From an uncultured Opitutales bacterium (lineage in GTDB: Bacteria; Verrucomicrobiota; Verrucomicrobiia; Opitutales; UBA2995): DNA of 46,692 nucleotides. The DNA lies in contig CALJGU010000145.1 of the NCBI GenBank assembly GCA_938075565.1, positions 1 to 46,692 of the forward strand, given 5' to 3'. Positions 1 through 8,544 of the stretch are shown here, one piece after another. The first letter of the stretch is position 1, and the number at the start of each line of letters is the position of its first letter. The translations under genes and the position numbers were made by a program. A model generated the notes under the pieces. The model made no database searches, was not told the origin of the DNA, and worked only from the letters and a program-made list of their open reading frames with translations.

Positions 1-42
1 ATGAGTCCTGGTCAATTTCGAGAAAGCCCTGATATTAACTGA
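1..42 (+). CDS. Possible 3' tail of an upstream gene
   Basis: An open frame runs from the window edge to a TGA at 40-42 and encodes about 13 residues. It could be the end of a gene that starts upstream of the window. The next start codon lies only 9 bases later, which would fit a shared transcript with the cupin gene. The fragment is too short to recognise, and it could be chance. Confidence 0.25.
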   Translation: MSPGQFRESPDIN

Positions 43-51
43 GAACAAATT

Positions 52-570
52 ATGATAAACAAAACCTTCCTTGTATTTCTGTGTGCATTATGGGGCATAT
101 TCTTAAATGGTCTGACTGCGCATCCATCTAAGCATGCTGCCGGTGACTCTCCTGTTACTGAGCTTAAATTGGAAAGCTTGCTCTCCAGTCCTTTGGCAGG
201 AGTCGAAGGTAAGGAAGTCATAGTCAGCAGGGTAGAGATTCCTCCTCATACCACTTTGCCCAAGCACTGGCACCCAGGTGAGGAGTTTGTGTATGTCTTG
301 GATGGATCCGTGACTCTTTGGCAGAAAGGTAAAAAGGATATCGTTTTCGTAGCAGGAGAGGCAGGGATGGTACCGCTGAAACAGATACATACTGCTGTTA
401 CGACTGATGAAGGTGCCACCTTGGTTGTTTTCGTGTTCACGAGCAAGGACAGCCAGAGCGTATTCTGGGTGAATGACGTATCAAACCTCACGCATCGATG
501 TGATGATAAAGTGAACTTTGTTTTTCCTCTTACTAGTTATACCCATGAAATATCGAACTTCAAACAATAG
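52..570 (+). CDS. Exported single-domain cupin protein
   Basis: This 172-residue protein starts with a hydrophobic signal-like segment (residues 4-23) and carries one cupin_2 domain at about residues 55-130. The first cupin motif is visible as HWHPGEEFVYVLDG and the second as a G-x-x-P-x-x-x-x-H pattern around PLKQIHTAV. These residues normally bind a metal ion. Proteins of this type are small periplasmic cupins of unknown substrate. The 3' end overlaps the start of the next sulfatase by 26 bases in another frame, so the two are probably cotranscribed. No strong Shine-Dalgarno sequence precedes the ATG. The fold is clear; the function is not. Confidence 0.8.
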   Translation: MINKTFLVFLCALWGIFLNGLTAHPSKHAAGDSPVTELKLESLLSSPLAGVEGKEVIVSRVEIPPHTTLPKHWHPGEEFVYVLDGSVTLWQKGKKDIVFVAGEAGMVPLKQIHTAVTTDEGATLVVFVFTSKDSQSVFWVNDVSNLTHRCDDKVNFVFPLTSYTHEISNFKQ

Positions 571-2014
571 CTGCTTAGTGCTGGTAGTCGGGCTTCTGCT
601 TTATGGATCCCTTGTGGGGCAGGATCCACCAAATGTATTGTTTATTGCCGCCGATGACTTACGGAATGAGTTGAACTGCTATGGTGCAACTCACGTTCAC
701 ACGCCGAACTTCGATCAGCTGGCTGCGGAAGGTGTTCTCTTTGATCGGGCCTATTGCCAGCAGGCCGTTTGTCATCCTTCGCGGGCAAGTCTGATGACAG
801 GGAAGCTTCCGGATACCTTGGGTATCACAAATCTTTATACCGGACTTCGGACCGCGGCACCGGATGTGGTGACACTCCCACAGCATTTTAGGAAGCATGG
901 TTATGTCGCAGAGTCGTTTGGAAAAATCTTTCATACAGGGCATGGGCATGGAGGGGATCCTGGCTCCTGGACGGTTCAGCCGCACCGCTTCGGAGATGGG
1001 GAGCAATACATGCTGGAAGAGAACCGTGAGATGAAACGACTCAATCGCGTAAAACTGGCTGAAGCGGAGAAGGCTGGAAAGTCTCTGGCTGGTCCTAAAA
1101 ATGCCTGGGTTGTAGAGAGTGCTCCGGATACATATGATGAATATATGGATGGTGCCATGATGGTAAATGCACGGGCAGGGCTAAAACGCCTGGCGGCTGG
1201 ATCTCAACCATTCTTCCTCGCAGTCGGATTTTCAAAGCCTCATTTACCTTTAAATGCTCCCAAGGAGTTTTGGGATCTGTATGAGCGAGATTCTATAAAG
1301 CTACCCGATAATCCTTATCCTACGAAAGACGTATCCAAATATGCCATGCACACGAATGGCGAACTGCGGTCTTATTCTGGAGTGCCATGGAATGGAGAAA
1401 TCTCCGATGAGCTGACTCAAGAACTGCGTCATGCTTACTACGCCTGCGTCAGTTATATCGATAGCTTGTTGGGAGATCTAATGCGCGACTTGGATGACCT
1501 TGGATTACGAGAGAATACCATCATCGTATTCTGGGCGGATCACGGTTTTAAGTTAGGGGAGCATACACTCTGGCACAAGCACACCAACTTCGAGTTGGAT
1601 TGCCGAGTGCCGTTCATGATTTCGACTCCGGGTTATCGAAACGGCCAGCGCACAGGATCCCTGGTCGAGCTGCTCGATATCTTTCCAACGCTCTGTGATC
1701 TAGCCGGGCTCCCTACACCAGGCGACCTTGAAGGAAAGAGCCTTTTGCCCATTCTGCAGGATCCCCACAACTCCATCCGTTCCTATGCACGCAGCCAGTA
1801 TCCTCGTGGTAGGAACATCATGGGCTACACGATCAAAACGGACCGTTACCGCTATGTGGAGTGGACCGTGATTGATTCAGGCAAAGTGGTGGAACGAGAG
1901 CTCTACGATCACTTTACCGATGGCGATGAGAATGTGAACCAGGCAGGGAACGCTAGCTATCATGGTGAAATGTCCAGACTGGCGGCGCTGCTACGAAACT
2001 CTCGAAAGTCGTAA
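545..2014 (+). CDS. Exported sulfatase, iduronate-2-sulfatase-like
   Basis: A type I sulfatase of 489 residues that would hydrolyse sulfate esters on glycans after export. The signal peptide covers roughly residues 1-25. The metal-binding pair follows at D37-D38 (FIAADD). The formylglycine motif is canonical: C76-H-P-S-R80 followed by xSLMTG. A second metal-binding region, ADHGFKLGEH, lies near residue 331. The ATG at 545 was chosen over a TTG at 518 because it begins directly at the basic n-region of the signal peptide. It overlaps the 3' end of the cupin gene. The overall pattern (DDLRNELNCYG, SKPHLPL, WADHGFKLGEH) resembles iduronate-2-sulfatase-like enzymes; the natural substrate cannot be read from sequence. 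Confidence 0.93.
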   Translation: MKYRTSNNSCLVLVVGLLLYGSLVGQDPPNVLFIAADDLRNELNCYGATHVHTPNFDQLAAEGVLFDRAYCQQAVCHPSRASLMTGKLPDTLGITNLYTGLRTAAPDVVTLPQHFRKHGYVAESFGKIFHTGHGHGGDPGSWTVQPHRFGDGEQYMLEENREMKRLNRVKLAEAEKAGKSLAGPKNAWVVESAPDTYDEYMDGAMMVNARAGLKRLAAGSQPFFLAVGFSKPHLPLNAPKEFWDLYERDSIKLPDNPYPTKDVSKYAMHTNGELRSYSGVPWNGEISDELTQELRHAYYACVSYIDSLLGDLMRDLDDLGLRENTIIVFWADHGFKLGEHTLWHKHTNFELDCRVPFMISTPGYRNGQRTGSLVELLDIFPTLCDLAGLPTPGDLEGKSLLPILQDPHNSIRSYARSQYPRGRNIMGYTIKTDRYRYVEWTVIDSGKVVERELYDHFTDGDENVNQAGNASYHGEMSRLAALLRNSRKS

Positions 2015-2018
2015 TATT

Positions 2019-2200
2019 TTATTCTGCAACTGCCAGATCCAGGATGGGTCGAGCGTTTGAAAGAACCTCCTGTTCTCTTTCTTCCGCAAGCTGTGTGAGC
2101 ATTGATACGACCTTTGATTATTCCGGATAGAGATCGTTCAGTTCCCTTGGATCATCTTTGAGATTTGTTCTTTTTTCGCCGTGCATCCTGAGGTTATCAG
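2019..2200 (-). pseudogene. Remnant of a sulfatase C-terminus
   Basis: Reading the minus strand gives a stretch that resembles the end of a sulfatase: LRMHGEKRTNLKDDPRELND, then LYPE, an in-frame TAA, then SKVVSMLTQLAEEREQEV and a final stop at 2019-2021. The DDPRELNDLYPE segment matches the usual sulfatase ending of 'DPxELxNL' followed by a helix. Both halves share one frame, so a single stop codon splits them. No catalytic part of the gene is present; the frame continues upstream only to the stop of the enolase-like gene at 2268. The identification rests on this C-terminal pattern alone. Confidence 0.45.
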
Positions 2201-2267
2201 GCAAGCCACTACAAAGCAATGAAGGTAGCACCTTAGGTTGCCAAACTGTTGCTTGCGAGCTGTCATA

Positions 2268-3551
2268 CTAAACAGTCTCCACCTTGTGAGTCTTGATGTA
2301 GTCGGGATCGATGGTGACGCCCAAGCCAGCGCCCATGGGGACTTTAATGACGCCATCGATACTTTCGAAGGGTTCAGCTTTGCTTTCGACTGGAACTACG
2401 GTTCCGTTGGCGTCGCGGGTATGAAACATTTTGAATTCGTGATAATCGGATGTGGCTGGGCAAACGGATACCATTTGTAGCATATAAACGTATCCCAGGC
2501 CCCCGCCGGAGATGTGTGGCGTGATGGTTAGTCCTGCGGCTTCGGCCATCCTTGCTACCTGCATGGAACGGATCATACCCCCACAATAAAAAGTGTCGGG
2601 TTGAATGACCTGGAAGACTTCATTGCCAATCAAATAACGAAAGAGGTGCATGTTGAATTCTTCTTCGCCACCAGCCATGGGAATGGTGAGGGCTTCCTCG
2701 ACTTGTTTCTGTTCCTCGTACCAATTCCAGGGCACTGGCTCTTCCCAGAAATAGTAATTATACTCTTCCAGAATCTTGCCGATACGAATGGCTTCGGCGG
2801 CATCGTAGGTTCCGTTGCCATCATTCATTAGGACCATCTCGTCTCCAAACATTTCGCGCGTCATCCGAATAAGTGTTTCGGTACGTCTTGGAGCATTTTC
2901 GTTGTTCTGTCCAAGGTTGTCACCTGCTCCGGCTCGTATCTTGATCGCCTTAGCTTTGGTTGCTTCCCAGTCTTGGCGGACAAGCTCGAGGGATGCTTCA
3001 GGTTCGCTTCGTCTAAGATCGCCCAGCCGAGTGCCAAGATAGATGTCGACCTTGGGATTGAGCAGATCACCAATCAGTTGTCCCGCCGGCTTGTTGGCGA
3101 TGTTGCCCAGCATATCGAGGATGGCGAACTCGATGCCTGCGATCTGAACGCACAGTGGAATACCCTGACGTTTGATGTTTCTTTCGTGGGCGTTGAAAAT
3201 GAGTTGGTCGAGATCTCGCGCATCTTTGCCAACAAAGTGATTGCGCAAGTTATGCTGAACCATGGGCCAACTCGACTTGGCGATAAAGGGATGTCCTATG
3301 GAAAAACCCTCTGCTCCGTCTTTAGATCGAACTCGATAAATGCAATTGCTCCGGTCGCGCAGTAATTCAAGGGATTCGATAATGACCGAATCAGGAAACA
3401 GTTCTCGTTTTAAGACCGGCTTTTTTAGAACCTCGTCCAGGATTCCATAGTTGGATTGAGCTCCTGATGAATGGGAGGTGAGGGGTAGGGTCGCTGCGGC
3501 GCCTCCGGTGATTAATGTGGATTTAAGAAATGAACGTCTATCAATTTTCAT
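2268..3551 (-). CDS. Tat-exported enolase-superfamily (MR/MLE-like) protein
   Basis: A 427-residue member of the mandelate racemase/muconate lactonizing enzyme group. Family members abstract a proton next to a carboxylate, often to dehydrate or epimerise sugar acids. The N-terminus has a twin-arginine signal (DRRSFLKS). Visible active-site elements are K204-I-R206, metal ligands near D244 (MNDGNG), E270/E271 (WEEPV) and E296/E297 (GGEEEF), and a possible D319/H346 pair (QPDT and TPHISGG). The second basic residue of the usual KxK motif is Arg here. The start at 3551 is preferred over 3572 because it places the Tat motif next to the N-terminus. Export of such an enzyme is uncommon. Substrate unknown. 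Confidence 0.88.
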   Translation of the reverse strand: MKIDRRSFLKSTLITGGAAATLPLTSHSSGAQSNYGILDEVLKKPVLKRELFPDSVIIESLELLRDRSNCIYRVRSKDGAEGFSIGHPFIAKSSWPMVQHNLRNHFVGKDARDLDQLIFNAHERNIKRQGIPLCVQIAGIEFAILDMLGNIANKPAGQLIGDLLNPKVDIYLGTRLGDLRRSEPEASLELVRQDWEATKAKAIKIRAGAGDNLGQNNENAPRRTETLIRMTREMFGDEMVLMNDGNGTYDAAEAIRIGKILEEYNYYFWEEPVPWNWYEEQKQVEEALTIPMAGGEEEFNMHLFRYLIGNEVFQVIQPDTFYCGGMIRSMQVARMAEAAGLTITPHISGGGLGYVYMLQMVSVCPATSDYHEFKMFHTRDANGTVVPVESKAEPFESIDGVIKVPMGAGLGVTIDPDYIKTHKVETV

Positions 3552-3629
3552 AGGAATAGGGGTGATGATCACATCCTATTCGTACGTTCGATCTTAGAGC
3601 AATCCGTAATCGGAAGTCAGAGACAAATA

Positions 3630-3674
3630 GCCTCGGTCTTGAGGCCTTCGGGTTTTATCACCTGGACGGTGATA
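3630..3674 (-). terminator. Possible terminator hairpins after the VPEP protein gene
   Basis: Two perfect short inverted repeats lie just beyond the end of the gene at 3678. One is tatcacc/ggtgata (3656-3662 with 3668-3674). The other is gcctc/gaggc (3630-3634 with 3641-3645). Neither is followed by a good T-run on the minus strand, so rho-independent termination is only a possibility. Confidence 0.35.
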
Positions 3675-3677
3675 TCC

Positions 3678-4559
3678 TTAATCTAGGACGGGAGGGAAGG
3701 AGCCTTCTCTTCTCCGTCGTTGATGACGGATAACAATGACTACAGCCAGAGCTAAGCCGCCGGCTAGTCCATAGTTTGAAGGCTCTGGAACGGCAACTCC
3801 TGCAGCTCTTGCCAGGGCTACTCCGTTCTTGAAATTGAATTCAAGTCGAGCAGAAGGGTAGAGGTGACCATTTTCTCCACCATCCTGACTGCCAGGAGGG
3901 GCTAAATCTTTTCCACCGAACATGCCGGTCTGGTTTTCAGAACTCGCTCCCATTGCGAACTGTCCGCCTTGGTTGGTCCAGATATCGATGAGAGCATCGG
4001 AGTTCAGGTAAAAGTTTACCCAAGATCCATCGCTCGACGAATCGACTGTCGTGGACGCATACTTCGTGCCTGATGTTAAATCTTGAACGCCGTCGTCCCA
4101 TTCTGAAGTCGTGCCTGGTGGCGAAAAGTAGGTGTTGAAGTCCGTATCAAACATCGACTTGTCACTCGAGTAATCCCAGAGAGATATTTCTGCGGGTGAG
4201 CTAGTGTTATCAAAGCCTTGATCAAACAATAGGAAATCTCCGGCTTTAACATCGGCGGGATTTTAGATCGATAAAGTCACAGATTCAATCGCCTGAGCAA
4301 AGTCGGGGATATCGAACACAAAATAGGGTATTCCTATTAAGGAAGTTACCGGGTCCATGCCTAAGCGGTAGCTTTGGGAGGAGGAGTCGTGAGACATGCC
4401 ATAGGGACTGAGCTCGATATTACCTTGTTCAGAGCTATGGAGCACCAGTTGTGAGAAGAGGGTTTGGTTTCCTAAGAATAAACCGACAAACAAAAGGCAG
4501 AGGGAAAGGGTTCTGGAGTGCATGCAATAGGATGATTTGCTACAGATTCGTTTCTTCAC
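3678..4559 (-). pseudogene. VPEP-tailed (PEP-CTERM) exported protein, broken by one in-frame stop
   Basis: Two open stretches (4559-4263 and about 4259-3678) lie in the same reading frame and are separated only by a TAA at 4263-4265. Read through, they form one protein of about 293 codons. It has an N-terminal signal peptide, a beta-rich body, and the C-terminal signature VPEPSNYG, a hydrophobic helix and RHQRRRR, as expected for exosortase-dependent sorting. The segment FVFDIPDFAQAIESVTLSI, stop, NPADVKAGDF continues smoothly across the stop. The body resembles surface proteins with repeated 'ESATLSxYNP' and 'NGSWVxxxLNSxAL' patterns. It may be a recent pseudogene, a read-through gene or an assembly error. 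No exosortase gene is in the window. Confidence 0.75.
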
Positions 4560-4771
4560 GTGGTTAGTATTAAGTTGTACTCCTGTCCTGTAGTAGTTTA
4601 ATTCCCTGCAGAATGTTGAGTATTTCCATGTGAAAGAGTTATTGAAAAATGCCTACGCTAGTGCGAAAGCCAACTCTTTTTTAGGTAGATTTTGACAAAA
4701 ACCCTAACTTTTTTGCGTATTTGGACTAACTCGAGGTCGAAATTGCTAGGGATTTCCTTCCCCAGGCGTAG

Positions 4772-4798
4772 AAGCCCGCTCATTCGCTTCCCGGGCTT
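4772..4798 (-). terminator. Possible terminator hairpin after the DUF1552 gene
   Basis: A perfect inverted repeat aagcccg/cgggctt (4772-4778 with 4792-4798, loop of 13) lies about 55 bases beyond the stop of the DUF1552 gene. The T-run on the minus strand is weak. The rest of the 293-base stretch 4560-4852 shows no gene and presumably carries the promoter of the VPEP gene at its left end. Confidence 0.4.
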
Positions 4799-4852
4799 TA
4801 AACCTGCTTTTGGGGCTCCCTAGAGCCGAATACTCCCCTGATAGATCTATAA

Positions 4853-6142
4853 TTAGACCATTTCCAGACCCGTCATAGTGCCGGTACTGGTGGCAAACTT
4901 ATCGGTCTCGAGCCCCACTCTTTGTAGAGCGCTCACGAAAAGGTTGGGAAGTGGATAGTTGTTATCCTGATCAAAAGCGATGTGCTGGCCGTGTTTGAAG
5001 CCTCCTCCGGCAAACAGAACCGGCATGTTTTGGTTATTGTGAGAACTAGCGTTACCAAGATTGGAGGTCATGAGGACCATGCTGTCGTCGAGTAGGTTGC
5101 TGTCACTTGATGGTGTTTCTTTCAATTTGCGAACAAATCCCCCCCAAGCTTTCACCAATTCTGATTCTACGAGCGTCAACTGATCGATCTTGGTTTCATC
5201 CAGGCCGTGGTGACTGAGTGAGTGGTAGCCTTCTTCGACTCCTTCGATGGGAATCGCTCCTCCGTTACCATTCAGGTGAAGGGTCATGAAACGGGTCGAG
5301 TCGGTTTGTAATGCCAGATACATGATATCCAGCAGCAATCTCTTTTTGCGAATGACGGCATTGTTGTCGGCGATATTGATCGGCCGGGTCATATTGACTT
5401 TTGGCTTCGGTCGCCCCGCCCATGCTTCAGCCTCGGAAAGGCGATGTTCGAAATTGCGGACGGAGGTGAAATACTGGTCGAGTTTTTCGCGGTCGGCTTT
5501 TCCAACATCCTTTTGCAGGCGCTTCGCGTCGTCCGACACAACATCCATGATGCTACGTCCTTGTCGCAGTCGGGACTTCTGTTGTTTGATGGCTGCCGGT
5601 GTGTCGGTGACAAACAACATGTCGAAGAGTTTCTCTACGGAATACTCTGCCGGAATCATACTACCGTTTTCGGTATAAGAGGGACTGTTGTTGGTGTTGA
5701 CGTTCAGTGCTAAAGACGGATAGCGTGTATAGTATCCCAGATGTTTCGCCATGTATTGATCTACAGATATCGAGTTTCTGAATACACCATTGGGGAAGTA
5801 GGGAGCTCCGGTAAGAATACTGCCTTCCGCTTTGTGTCCACCGGATACCTGCGGATGCGAAGATCCGGTCACGATCGTCATATCGTTTTGTAGGTCCTTG
5901 ATCTTATCCAAGTATAGGGAAGGGGTGTAACCGAATCCTGATTCGGTGGGATTAAGGTTAGGAGCATGCAGTCCAAGTGCGAGGCTTACACTAACGAAGC
6001 GTTTCGGTTGGGTTGCCGCCGATGAGGCTGCAAACGCAGGAATCATCGAATCGAGCCAGGGAAGTGCCATCGATACTCCCGCCCCTTTGAGGAAAGTTCG
6101 GCGGGAAACGTTTTTAGAGAAACTGAAATTTACGCGTTTCAT
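4853..6142 (-). CDS. DUF1552 protein with Tat signal
   Basis: A 429-residue protein of the DUF1552 family, which is abundant in Planctomycetes and Verrucomicrobia and has no established activity. The Tat signal SRRTFLKG lies at about residues 13-20, followed by a hydrophobic stretch ending near AFAAS. Family-typical blocks are visible, including YPSLALNVNT, YHSLSHHG and NLGNASSHNNQNMPVLFAGG. Members almost always sit beside DUF1592 proteins, as here, 48 bases downstream of one. It is the last gene of a three-gene minus-strand unit. The leader upstream of the ATG reads ccctaccct instead of a purine-rich ribosome binding site. Confidence 0.92.
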   Translation of the reverse strand: MKRVNFSFSKNVSRRTFLKGAGVSMALPWLDSMIPAFAASSAATQPKRFVSVSLALGLHAPNLNPTESGFGYTPSLYLDKIKDLQNDMTIVTGSSHPQVSGGHKAEGSILTGAPYFPNGVFRNSISVDQYMAKHLGYYTRYPSLALNVNTNNSPSYTENGSMIPAEYSVEKLFDMLFVTDTPAAIKQQKSRLRQGRSIMDVVSDDAKRLQKDVGKADREKLDQYFTSVRNFEHRLSEAEAWAGRPKPKVNMTRPINIADNNAVIRKKRLLLDIMYLALQTDSTRFMTLHLNGNGGAIPIEGVEEGYHSLSHHGLDETKIDQLTLVESELVKAWGGFVRKLKETPSSDSNLLDDSMVLMTSNLGNASSHNNQNMPVLFAGGGFKHGQHIAFDQDNNYPLPNLFVSALQRVGLETDKFATSTGTMTGLEMV

Positions 6143-6190
6143 AGGGTAGGGCTTAAAGGGTTCTTTTGAAAACGATTGAGACGCATCAGA

Positions 6191-8542
6191 TTACTTATTT
6201 AGAAAAATGGGACTTTGCACCACGGCGTGAATGAGTGATCGGAAGCCGTAGCTTTCGTCAGAAATTTGATGAATGATATCTTCCATGACTTCACGGTCCG
6301 CAAACTCAATGCTCGCACCGGTAGAGTAGATAATACATTTCTCCACCAGGTTGTGGGCAATCTTTTCCGGTTGGTTGAGGAGAATCGCCTTGAATTCCTC
6401 CATTGAATTGAAGGGCGTTCCGTCTGGCATTACAAAGCTCGGATCTACTTCCGGCCCGGATTGCCATCGTCCCTTCTCTTGAATTGCCCGGTAGTTTTGA
6501 CGCCAGCCTCCAATCACATCGTAGTTTTCCAAAGCAAATCCAGGAGGATCAATCTTTACATGGCATGCGGCGCAATCCGGTGTATTTCGATGCTTGTCCA
6601 ATTGCTCGCGAATGGATTGAGCTCCACGAATATCTGGCTCAATGGCCGGCACATTGGCTGGAGGAGGCAAGGGCTTTTGACCCATAATCTTTTCCATCAT
6701 CCAAACGCCTCGAACGACTGGTGAGGTAGTCGTGCCATTGGCTGTAACTTTATGGACGCTCGCATGTGTGATGATTCCACCGCGGCGATGCTCGGGCTTC
6801 AATGTGACTTTCCGAATGTCAGTTCCACTAACTCCTTTGATTCCGTAGTGGTGGGCGAGTCGTTCGTTGAGCATTGTGAAATCTGAATCGATCACGTTGG
6901 TGACACTTAAATCATCGCGAATCATTTCTCTTAAGAACGCGTGTGTCTCTCCGACCATCGCCTCTTGGAGAATGAGATCAAACTCTGGATACAATTTAGA
7001 ATCGGGAGTCGTAAAGTCGATGTCCTTAAGATTGAGCCATTGATCAGTGAATTCCTTAATAAACACCTCTGACCTTGGGTCATCGAGCATGCGGTTCACT
7101 TGTTGTTTCAAAATCGATGGTTTGCTCAGTTTCTTTTGCTTGGCCAGGCCGAGTAGTTTATTGTCTGGGAAGGTGCCCCAAAGAAAATAGCTGAGTCGTG
7201 AAGCGATGCTGTAGTCATCCAACTTTCCAACCGGTTCGTTGAAATATAAAAAGCGGGGTGAGCACAGTAGGGCACGATAACCACTATAGATGGCCTCCTT
7301 TAGAGGAAGTCCTTCATCGAGGGTCTCAAATGCTAGAGCCAGGTAAGGCGCTAATTCATTTTCTGAAACCGGTCGGCGGAAGGCTTTAATGGCAAACCGT
7401 TCCATGAGGCGGGCCAAATCGCTTTTCGGATTCGAACTGATCAGCTGCTGGTCTTCTACCTGGAGGTTTCCAAAAAGCTGTCGTCGAAGATCCTTCGGTG
7501 TAGGGCCTTTATAAATACGTTCCATCTCGATCCAATCCATTGCGACCTTGGAAACGGTAGGGTCTGTGAATGTCTCTTCGTTAATTGAACCAGCCCCGAC
7601 ACGTTTCAAGGTGTAATCAAACGGTCGGATCTCAAGCCTGTGTCCTTCGAGGATCCAAGCGGTGAATTCATACACTTCAGGCTCCAGGTTTGCCTGGAAG
7701 CTTCCTACCCAAAACATAAGCGGCGCTTTCGCATAGCAGAAGCCGCTACGAACGGCGGTCCATACTCCTCGTCCTTCGGGTGGATCAATAGCGTGGGCGC
7801 TTACTCGGATGCGGTACCACCCACTTTCCGGTACGGTGGTTTCTTCCATTCTTCCCTGGTAATTTCCGGAGTTGGAAACTGAAACAGCCTGGTCATTCCA
7901 GAGCCAAGGGCCTCGGTTTCTACTCGGGAAGCTGGCAATATCTGTTCCATCTAGCTGAACATTAAAAGCCTCAGCCGGTGCAAGCGCGCGGTTGAAGGCT
8001 TCGTCCAAACCTGCATCCGCAGCAGCCAAGTAGGTTTGCAACAGGTGGTAGGACATCTGTTGTGCATCAGCTACATTATTGAATCCTTCCTGTGTGGCAT
8101 CCTCAGGGATCAATCCGCTTAATGGAATATCAACGCCCAGAAGGTCCTGGACCGTCTTTTCGTATTCGGCACGATTGAGACGACGAGATCTTACACGACC
8201 AACCTCTTGTTGTTGTTTTGTGGATACCTCGTGGAGTGTTTCTCCTAAGGCCGCAATGAAGTCTGACTTCTCATCTGCTGGAGGTTGCATGTCCTCCTCA
8301 GGAGGCATCTCTCCGTCTTTTACTCGATCGAACATTAGAGTCCATTGATTCATGGAACCAAGATCGTTGGGATCGAACTTGGCGTTCTCCAGATCCAGAC
8401 CGCCTTCCTTATCGACCTCGTTGTGACAGTCGAAGCAGTTTAGGTCGATGAAGTCATGCACCGATTTAGAAATGATATGCTCCGATTGGGCAGAGACAGC
8501 AATCGGGACGACTAGTAAACTGGCGAAAATCAGGGAGCGCAT
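6191..8542 (-). CDS. DUF1592-family exported protein with cytochrome c-like motifs
   Basis: A 783-residue exported protein with the DUF1587/DUF1592/DUF1588/DUF1585 array common in Planctomycetes and Verrucomicrobia. A signal peptide covers residues 1-19. A first CxxCH heme-type motif (NCFDCHNEV, C36-C39-H40) opens the protein and a second (PDCAACHVKIDPPGFALENYD) lies near residue 655. Other family blocks are SRLSYFLWGTFPDN and YGIKGVSG. Such proteins are predicted periplasmic electron-transfer proteins, but their substrate is not established. Its start lies 2 bases after the stop of the DUF1080-like gene, so translation is likely coupled. Confidence 0.93.
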   Translation of the reverse strand: MRSLIFASLLVVPIAVSAQSEHIISKSVHDFIDLNCFDCHNEVDKEGGLDLENAKFDPNDLGSMNQWTLMFDRVKDGEMPPEEDMQPPADEKSDFIAALGETLHEVSTKQQQEVGRVRSRRLNRAEYEKTVQDLLGVDIPLSGLIPEDATQEGFNNVADAQQMSYHLLQTYLAAADAGLDEAFNRALAPAEAFNVQLDGTDIASFPSRNRGPWLWNDQAVSVSNSGNYQGRMEETTVPESGWYRIRVSAHAIDPPEGRGVWTAVRSGFCYAKAPLMFWVGSFQANLEPEVYEFTAWILEGHRLEIRPFDYTLKRVGAGSINEETFTDPTVSKVAMDWIEMERIYKGPTPKDLRRQLFGNLQVEDQQLISSNPKSDLARLMERFAIKAFRRPVSENELAPYLALAFETLDEGLPLKEAIYSGYRALLCSPRFLYFNEPVGKLDDYSIASRLSYFLWGTFPDNKLLGLAKQKKLSKPSILKQQVNRMLDDPRSEVFIKEFTDQWLNLKDIDFTTPDSKLYPEFDLILQEAMVGETHAFLREMIRDDLSVTNVIDSDFTMLNERLAHHYGIKGVSGTDIRKVTLKPEHRRGGIITHASVHKVTANGTTTSPVVRGVWMMEKIMGQKPLPPPANVPAIEPDIRGAQSIREQLDKHRNTPDCAACHVKIDPPGFALENYDVIGGWRQNYRAIQEKGRWQSGPEVDPSFVMPDGTPFNSMEEFKAILLNQPEKIAHNLVEKCIIYSTGASIEFADREVMEDIIHQISDESYGFRSLIHAVVQSPIFLNK

Positions 8543-8544
8543 AC

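Noticed and set aside
4694-4725. A ttgaca-like box with a downstream AT-rich region on the plus strand
   Set aside because: No plus-strand gene follows within several kilobases, and the spacing to a -10 box is poor.
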